A stretch of DNA of 64,000 bases from Pseudomonas silvicola. GTDB lineage: Bacteria; Pseudomonadota; Gammaproteobacteria; Pseudomonadales; Pseudomonadaceae. The stretch covers positions 5,248,001-5,312,000 of the forward strand of contig NZ_CP093280.1 in NCBI RefSeq assembly GCF_026651855.1. The letters are read 5' to 3'. The position numbers were made by a program, and so were the translations under genes. Shown in pieces: positions 59,101 to 64,000 of this stretch. The notes under the pieces are model-generated. The model was not told the DNA's origin. It saw only the letters and a program-made list of their open reading frames with translations, and did no database searches. How positions within the stretch are numbered: the first letter of the stretch is position 1; the number at the start of each line of letters is the position of its first letter.

Positions 59101-61164
59101 GGGTACGAGCACACCGGCGTGCTCGACTTCGCCGGCGCCTCGCCCGGGACCCATGGCCGCTATCGTCAGGTGTACCGGCTGGCTGCGGGTGACTTTATCG
59201 TCAGGGACGGCCAGGCCTGCCAAGTGCGCTGGGACGACGCCGCACAGACCTGGCGGCTGTCAGGCACAGCCACCCGTACCTACCGCCAGCCCATCACCCT
59301 CGATGCTGACGGCGAGTGGGATACCCACGGCGCCGTCACGGGCAAGTTGCTGGACGGCGGCCTGGCCGGCGGCTCCCCCCGCGACGACGCCCGTCGCCTG
59401 AAAGACCTGGAGCGCCGCCATGGTGACCTGGTGGACACGGTCAACGCGTTGCCCTCCTTCGACAGCAATGACCTGGGCAAGCACGTGACCACCGAGGCAC
59501 TGTACGAGGCCGCGCGGCGCATCCACACCGACCTGATCGATGGCCATCGCGGCCTGGAAGACCTCCTGCGCCAGATCAAGGAGCTGTCCCGCGACCGCAA
59601 CCAGCGCAGCATGCTCCTGGAACTGCAGCGGGACGCCAATACCTCGGTCAGCAATTGGCTGCAGAACCTGCTGCACCTGGAGAAAGGACGCCTGGATCGC
59701 TTGATGAGCGAAGTTCGCATCGCCGCCAAGGCCCTCAACCAGACCCCAGGCCGCCTCGACCTGGTGGCACGTATCCGCGACACCCAGCAGCGCATGCTGC
59801 CATTGCAGGATAGCATCAGCGTGCACATGGCCGAGCTGGCCGACTGGGCCAGACGCGAGCAGACGCCGCGGCCGCGCTCGGTAGGCGAACATCAGCAGAC
59901 CCTGGACATGCTGAACGACCGCTTCTACCGTTACCGGCGCATCGACACCGTGCTCGACCTCACCCATGTGCTGGTCGACGACACCCCGGCGGGTTGGGAG
60001 CACCTGGTGCAACTGACGCGGCTGCGCGAGCGTTTCACCCGTGCGGTGCGCAACCACGATGACCTGCAGGACCTGCTCCCGCCACGCCAGCAGCGGCAGA
60101 TTTTCACCACCTGCCTGAACCACGTGGTCGACTATCAGGACTTCATCGCGTCCACCAGTGTGCTGTACCCCGAATTCTATGACCTGACGCTCTACCCCCG
60201 GGCCATGCAGGCACTGGACACCATTATCGAGAGCTACCGCACGCAACTGGCGCGCCTGGACCAGCCAACCGGTACTGCCCAGCCGGCGCGGCCAAGCCCG
60301 ACCAAACCACAACGGCCGTCATCGCGCAGCGGGGCCCGACGTGCCTTCGAAACGCCGGACCACCTGCACTATGTGGCTGAAGAGGTGGACGACAGTGCCA
60401 CGCTAGCCCGCTATACCCTGCAGCCCAACGAGCGCCTCTATACCCTGGACGGCGCCAACAACGCCAAGGAGCACTGGGCCATCGGCACCGACGGCCGCGG
60501 CCGCCATCTGAACCCCACGCCCCAGCGGGCCGCCCAGGTCCGTGACCGCCAACGTGAGCTGGAACAGGGGCAAGCGCTGCTGAAGGATATAGACCGGCAG
60601 ATTCAAACGGCAGAAGGCTACATCAACTACAGCCCGCGCAACCTGGAACATACCTACCAGGCCCTGGCTCAACGGCTTCGCGACCAGGCCACGCGGGTGA
60701 GGGAACTGGCCCCCGAAGACTCACTGATCGAGTCGCTGACCAGCAAGGCCACGGACCTCGACGCCGCGGGGCTCAGGCGGCGGCTACAGACCACCCTGGC
60801 CTGGGCCACCCCGCAGGCCGGCGACCTGGACTTCCTGCTGGCCCAGGGCCGAGTGGCCATCGTCGACAAGGGCCGCTTGCCGGGCGGGGTCGATGCCGAG
60901 GATTTCGTTGTCGAATACGAAATCCGCGACCTTGGCCAGCAGCCGCCCAAGGCGCTGTGGTACGCCCATTTCCATTACCCCCGGGGGGCCACGGGCTTTG
61001 ACGGCTTCACCGTGGCGCATATCAAGCTGGCGCGCCAACGCAGCCTGGGCAAGCAATGGCAGGCCGCCCAGGGCAATGAAGCGCTGATCCACCGCGGGGC
61101 CCTCGGCAGGGCCCAGGCCGAGCAGCACTTCAAACCGCTGTTCAACACCGCCGCACCAGCTTAG
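56143..61164 (+). CDS. DUF6543-type giant protein, dermonecrotic-toxin-like
   Basis: The 1673-residue protein has no signal peptide. The region at about 590-760 (LSLLNIDTRMAEQLDYRVVTVAGGNEAERATVKAGLTKAYLMTLVRELNMASAYADCVRNAYWG..EPVRLMLQLHSLTAL) is the DUF6543 domain found in Pseudomonas toxin-like giants related to the dermonecrotic-toxin/Mcf N-terminal region. Two hydrophobic helices near 890-920 (ALLYTRMALGMMPLVGTLIQAYDSLQAV) resemble the translocation helix pair. Helical and coiled sequence follows at 1090-1300. The C-terminus, LWYAHFHYPRGATGFDGFTVAHIKLARQRSLG, is a conserved closing module. GGAGG eight bases before 56143 fixes the start. No catalytic toxin domain is recognised; function is unknown. 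Confidence 0.8.
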   Translation: MTLPARPLDIVDPARLEHAIEHAADARQALLALLDGAPLGETIAVDRYWNARAPGTPLSRRQAATHQYLRLLEAHVDWEWAQARVPSAALSLARQCLDGPVTGITVDRVSTVDAQGLHHPLHGALVFSQDAGAAGPLLFNPAAQPALVPFADRPALDAWLAQHAARLWPDVPQASLVVWAPQPGGAQEGFTTWLDTLRRRATAPAFSTLFPLLPPSTPATPDPDHSVWAPGFGHLPAHLPTAQREAMIQLHLDAYETLLGGHFIGDHNVPAMRNLQALLARRLEAQTRADTAIDVLLDVDTPQALTQLDQHPHYPTLLQARRDALKAEADIQLALSQITAQEHQYLSDALAGSGAATLALTLPDGSEQSLTGVVLVGPTAALANPSSTDSMLLYWPGMAGGLQRFASRAVLEQALAHGEAPGTTLRTTTFTGEPAAHSLDAQRLQIATSAQALLLAHPQPDDAQVQAVGQLCEASRYRLQVPHHDARDSASAHLLKHQRSEALRGKLPGWLDTLPMAERKRWRELLERFLRASDRAQALHEREVPERERFARATLQARLRQDFTVGGALDVSLNLPVEVIHSRRPVPTLNNAPRYEEVRTPSQARMTLSLEALSLLNIDTRMAEQLDYRVVTVAGGNEAERATVKAGLTKAYLMTLVRELNMASAYADCVRNAYWGTREESAFQRQYRHECLSEPVRLMLQLHSLTALRTGRLDAIGQALLERAIDAPGMAPVQLISLYLAPHADTQQRKGTVSGVVFIVDPATGQTLLYLADFNPRKTVRAFVSLAAARQALFDDLLDPHFIDYLADRVMVGDKARHTTRLFRAYQDRDDQVFMLFKPTTDRSLTDYLVSQQLARWLHANSQTSRSNHQVDVEAFLLNVHNALLYTRMALGMMPLVGTLIQAYDSLQAVRDALLAFHQGNDREGRQQVHTVLESLADALMTLAPGAHGRLPRPKPGQWRAQARRLRHAPPHRPNGIGPAAARPFAGYEHTGVLDFAGASPGTHGRYRQVYRLAAGDFIVRDGQACQVRWDDAAQTWRLSGTATRTYRQPITLDADGEWDTHGAVTGKLLDGGLAGGSPRDDARRLKDLERRHGDLVDTVNALPSFDSNDLGKHVTTEALYEAARRIHTDLIDGHRGLEDLLRQIKELSRDRNQRSMLLELQRDANTSVSNWLQNLLHLEKGRLDRLMSEVRIAAKALNQTPGRLDLVARIRDTQQRMLPLQDSISVHMAELADWARREQTPRPRSVGEHQQTLDMLNDRFYRYRRIDTVLDLTHVLVDDTPAGWEHLVQLTRLRERFTRAVRNHDDLQDLLPPRQQRQIFTTCLNHVVDYQDFIASTSVLYPEFYDLTLYPRAMQALDTIIESYRTQLARLDQPTGTAQPARPSPTKPQRPSSRSGARRAFETPDHLHYVAEEVDDSATLARYTLQPNERLYTLDGANNAKEHWAIGTDGRGRHLNPTPQRAAQVRDRQRELEQGQALLKDIDRQIQTAEGYINYSPRNLEHTYQALAQRLRDQATRVRELAPEDSLIESLTSKATDLDAAGLRRRLQTTLAWATPQAGDLDFLLAQGRVAIVDKGRLPGGVDAEDFVVEYEIRDLGQQPPKALWYAHFHYPRGATGFDGFTVAHIKLARQRSLGKQWQAAQGNEALIHRGALGRAQAEQHFKPLFNTAAPA

Positions 61165-61178
61165 CGGCCCTGATCGAC

Positions 61179-61209
61179 CGCCGCGCCGGGCGCCCTGCCC
61201 GGCGCGGCG
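61179..61209. terminator. Strong hairpin between convergent genes
   Basis: CGCCGCGCCGGGC and GCCCGGCGCGGCG form a perfect 13-base stem around GCCCT, directly abutting the dnaE2 stop and 15 bases after the giant gene's stop. There is no T-run, so it may block transcription or protect RNA ends rather than act as a simple intrinsic terminator. Confidence 0.65.
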
Positions 61210-64000
61210 TCAACGAAAGTCGCGGCTGCGGGTGTCCAACCCGTCCAGCAGGCCGCTGAGGTCGGTGAGCTTGCCGGCGATCACATGCCGCACGCCGCTC
61301 TCGCACTCCAGCCGGCCGTGCACCTGCATCAGTTGCGAGCCCACCAGTGCCTTGCGCTGACGCTGGGCAAGGTCGTTCCACACCACCACGTTGATCATGC
61401 CGAACTCGTCTTCCAGCGTGACGAAAATCACCCCGCTGGCGGTCTGCGGGCGCTGGCGCCCCGTGACCAGGCCGCTGACGCTGACATGGCGGCCATGCTC
61501 GACGTTCATCAAGTCCCGGGAGCTGCGACAGCGCAAACGTGCCAACTGTGGGCGCAGCAAGGTCAGCGGATGGGGCCCCAGGGTGGTGCCGACCGTGGCG
61601 TAGTCGGCCACCAGGTTCTCGCCGACGCTGGGTACCGGCAGCGCCACCGGTGTGTCCCGGCGGCTGGGCAGGTCGGCGAACAGCGGCAGTTGCGCCTCGA
61701 CGCTGGCCACTTCCCAGCGCGCGCGAAAGCGGTCGCCGGCCAGGCCCTGCAGGGCGTCGGCATCGGCCAGCAAGGCGCGGGCGCGGTTGTCCAGGCTAGC
61801 GCGCAGGCACAGGTCACTGACGTCGCTGAACGGCTGCCGGGCCCGTACCTGTTCGATGCGCAAGGCGTCTTCCTGACGAAAACCGCGGATCATCCGCAGG
61901 CCCAGGCGAATGGCCGGTTGCCCTTCCCCGCTGGGCTCCAGGGTGCAGTCCCAGTCGCTGTGGCGCACGTCCACGGCGCGGGTCTGCAACTGGTGACGAC
62001 GGGCGTCCTGCAACAGCTGGTCGGGGCTGTAGAAGCCCATGGGCCAGCTGTTGATCAGCGCACAGGTAAAGGCCGCCGGTTCATGGCATTTGAGCCAGCA
62101 ACTGGCGTAGGTCAGCAGCGCGAAGCTGGCCGCGTGGGACTCGGGGAAGCCATAGCTGCCAAAGCCCTTGATCTGCTCGAAGATCTTCTGTGCGAAGGCT
62201 TCGCTGTAACCATTGCGCAGCATGCCCTGGGTCAGGCGCACCTGGTGCGGCTCCAGGCCACCATGGCGCTTCCAGGCGGCCATGGAGCGGCGCAACTGGT
62301 CGGCCTCGCCGGGGCTGTAGTCGGCGGCGACGATGGCCAGCTCCATCACCTGTTCCTGGAACAGCGGCACGCCCAGGGTCCGCTCGAAGACCTTCTTCAG
62401 CGCCTCGGAGGGATAGACCACCGGTTCTTCCCTGTTGCGCCGGCGCAGGTAGGGGTGAACCATGTCGCCCTGGATCGGCCCCGGCCGCACGATGGCCACC
62501 TGAATGACCAGATCATAGAAAGTCCTTGGCCGCAGCCGTGGCAACATGGCCATCTGCGCTCGCGACTCGATCTGGAACACCCCCACGGTGTCGGCCTGGC
62601 TGATCATGGCGTAGGTGCGCTCGCACTCGGCCGGAATGCTCGCCAGGGTCAGTTCGCGGCCACTGTAGCGGCGCAGCAGTTCGAAACTGCGCCGCAGGGC
62701 GCTGAGCATACCCAGGGCCAGCACGTCGACCTTGAGCAGCCCCACCGCGTCCAGGTCGTCCTTGTCCCACTGGATGATGGTGCGGTCGGCCATGGCGGCG
62801 TTCTCCACCGGCACCAGGGTGTCCAGCGGGTACTCGCTGATGACAAAGCCGCCCGGGTGCTGGGACAGGTGGCGTGGAAACCCCATCAACTCACTGGTCA
62901 GTGCCAGCACCCGGCGCAGCACCGGGCTGTCGGCGTCGAAGCCGGCCTCGTCGAGGCGGTCCACGGGGGGCACGCGGTCACTGTAGCGGCCCACGCAGTC
63001 AGCCAGGGCGTTGACCTGGTCCGGTGGCAGGCCCAGGGCCTTGGCCACATCGCGAATGGCCCCGGCCCCCCGGTAGCTGCTGGCAACGGCCGTGAGGGCC
63101 GCGCGGCGTCGGCCATAACGGTTGAAGACGTACTGCAGCACCTCTTCGCGGCGGTCATGTTCGAAGTCGACGTCAATGTCCGGTGGCTCGTTGCGCTCCT
63201 TGGAGATGAAGCGTTCGAACAGCATGTTCATGCGTGCCGGGTCCAGCTCGGTGATACCCAGGGCAAAACACACCACCGAGTTGGCCGCCGAGCCGCGGCC
63301 CTGGCAGAGAATCTGCCGTTCGCGGGCAAAGCGCACGATGTCGTGCACGGTCAGGAAATAGCTCTCGTAGCCCAGCTCGATGATCAGCGCCAGTTCCTTG
63401 TCGATCTGCGCCCGGGCCTGGGGCGTGGGCCCCTGGGGCCAGCGCCAGCGCATGCCGCGCTCGGTCAGCTCGCGCAACCACTGGCCAGCGGTGTGGCCGT
63501 CAGGCACCAGTTCACGCGGGTACTGGTACTTGAGCTGGCCCAGGTCAAACGTGCAGCGCCGGGCAATATGGACCGACTCGTCCAACAGGGCCTGGGGGTA
63601 GCATTCAGCCAGGGCCGCCAGGGGCCGCAGGTGCCGCTCGCCATTGGCGAACAGGTGCTGCCCGGCCTCGGCCACGGTGCAGTGATGGCGGATGGCGGTC
63701 ATGGTGTCCTGCAATGCGCGGCGGCCGCGGGCGTGCATGTGCACGTCGCCGCTGGCCACGGCCGGCAGCTTCAACTGCGCGGCCAGGGCCAGCAACGCCT
63801 GCAGGCGCCGGGCGTCGTCGGGGCCGCGGTGCAGTTGCACGCTTAGCCACAGACGGTCGCCGAACACCCCACGCAGCCAATGGCCGGGGGCCAGGTCGCA
63901 GGGGTTGTCGGGCAGCCACAGGGCCAGCAGGCCGTCCAGCGGCACCTGGGCGAAGTCCTCGCGCAACACCTGGTACTCGCCCTTGGCGGCCCGACGCCGG
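61210..64000 (-). CDS. dnaE2: Error-prone DNA polymerase III alpha-type subunit DnaE2; 5' part outside window
   Basis: At least 929 codons are open to the window edge, where the frame continues without a start (..[16 protein letters not shown]). The N-terminal PHP domain is cut: [29 protein letters not shown] is its visible end. The palm holds [38 protein letters not shown] and the aspartates in [35 protein letters not shown]. The C-terminal OB fold ([37 protein letters not shown]) is complete. DnaE2/ImuC carries out SOS mutagenesis with ImuA and ImuB, whose genes would be expected just beyond the edge. Confidence 0.93.
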   Translation of the reverse strand, partial: RRRAAKGEYQVLREDFAQVPLDGLLALWLPDNPCDLAPGHWLRGVFGDRLWLSVQLHRGPDDARRLQALLALAAQLKLPAVASGDVHMHARGRRALQDTMTAIRHHCTVAEAGQHLFANGERHLRPLAALAECYPQALLDESVHIARRCTFDLGQLKYQYPRELVPDGHTAGQWLRELTERGMRWRWPQGPTPQARAQIDKELALIIELGYESYFLTVHDIVRFARERQILCQGRGSAANSVVCFALGITELDPARMNMLFERFISKERNEPPDIDVDFEHDRREEVLQYVFNRYGRRRAALTAVASSYRGAGAIRDVAKALGLPPDQVNALADCVGRYSDRVPPVDRLDEAGFDADSPVLRRVLALTSELMGFPRHLSQHPGGFVISEYPLDTLVPVENAAMADRTIIQWDKDDLDAVGLLKVDVLALGMLSALRRSFELLRRYSGRELTLASIPAECERTYAMISQADTVGVFQIESRAQMAMLPRLRPRTFYDLVIQVAIVRPGPIQGDMVHPYLRRRNREEPVVYPSEALKKVFERTLGVPLFQEQVMELAIVAADYSPGEADQLRRSMAAWKRHGGLEPHQVRLTQGMLRNGYSEAFAQKIFEQIKGFGSYGFPESHAASFALLTYASCWLKCHEPAAFTCALINSWPMGFYSPDQLLQDARRHQLQTRAVDVRHSDWDCTLEPSGEGQPAIRLGLRMIRGFRQEDALRIEQVRARQPFSDVSDLCLRASLDNRARALLADADALQGLAGDRFRARWEVASVEAQLPLFADLPSRRDTPVALPVPSVGENLVADYATVGTTLGPHPLTLLRPQLARLRCRSSRDLMNVEHGRHVSVSGLVTGRQRPQTASGVIFVTLEDEFGMINVVVWNDLAQRQRKALVGSQLMQVHGRLECESGVRHVIAGKLTDLSGLLDGLDTRSRDFR

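Noticed and set aside
61285..63846. 853-codon plus-strand frame across the polymerase gene
   Set aside because: It is the antisense of dnaE2, whose minus-strand product has full polymerase motifs; the plus-strand translation is low in complexity and matches no family.

Overview
The window is high-GC DNA from the chromosome of a Pseudomonas-like gammaproteobacterium. The signs are uniform GC-rich codon use, long antisense shadow frames, REP-type palindromes (..GGAGC..GCTTGCTCGCGAAGCG..), a DUF2790 protein, a DUF6543 giant protein, a DnaE2 polymerase and a KdgM-type porin beside uronate dehydrogenase. I saw no tRNA, rRNA, CRISPR array, intact IS or prophage. It is not a single island but ordinary chromosome with several accessory inserts.

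Layout. (1) 1-5.2 kb is a sugar-acid (uronate/aldarate) locus: an enolase-superfamily enzyme, a family-5 substrate-binding protein and an ABC permease run leftward, and a KdgM porin and uronate dehydrogenase run rightward, with a shared near-palindromic operator in the divergent spacer. (2) 5.8-15.8 kb is a tightly coupled leftward operon. It encodes a haem-oxygenase-like di-iron oxidase, an aminotransferase, a flavoprotein, an Fe(II)/2-oxoglutarate oxygenase, an ATP-grasp ligase, an EamA exporter, an M20 deacylase/peptidase, an MFS transporter and a decayed HAD phosphatase. A divergent XRE-cupin regulator faces it. This looks like a small-molecule (amino-acid-derived) biosynthetic cluster that I cannot match to a named product, and it is my main candidate for an undescribed system. 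(3) 15.8-21.2 kb holds housekeeping genes: a ClC channel, a LysR regulator, a zinc-type HemB, D-Ala-D-Ala ligase and two small membrane proteins. (4) 21.35-24.6 kb is a non-coding tandem array of 20 REP-containing units of about 160 bp. It abuts and truncates an NAD-binding dehydrogenase gene that follows a DctA-type symporter.

(5) 26.2-36.6 kb carries an EmrA-type adaptor and an EmrB-type DHA2 pump. They lie 7.7 kb apart, but each has the same promoter-operator module (CTGGAC-N16-(T/C)ATAAT with an ATATTAT dyad). Between them sits a leftward three-gene locus: two mutually similar proteins of unknown function and a 1660-residue RHS/TcC-like toxin with a variable C-terminal domain. (6) 36.7-46.1 kb is metabolic: a tyrosine recombinase, a GapN-type dehydrogenase, two MFS transporters (one polyol-like with LacI-type operator sequences upstream), a RAYT transposase remnant, a thiolase, and a GMC sugar/polyol dehydrogenase with its TAT-exported small subunit.

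(7) 46.2-50.8 kb is a molybdenum neighbourhood: a YdeP/FdhF-like molybdoenzyme, divergent moaA and a LysR regulator, with a large inverted repeat in the shared promoter region. (8) 51-56 kb is a FecCD-type ABC importer with a TonB-dependent receptor and a binding protein. It was annotated first as siderophore/iron uptake, but its position and a ModE-like half-site leave molybdate or another ligand open. (9) 56.1-61.2 kb is a 1673-residue DUF6543 (dermonecrotic-toxin-like) protein, and the window ends inside dnaE2.
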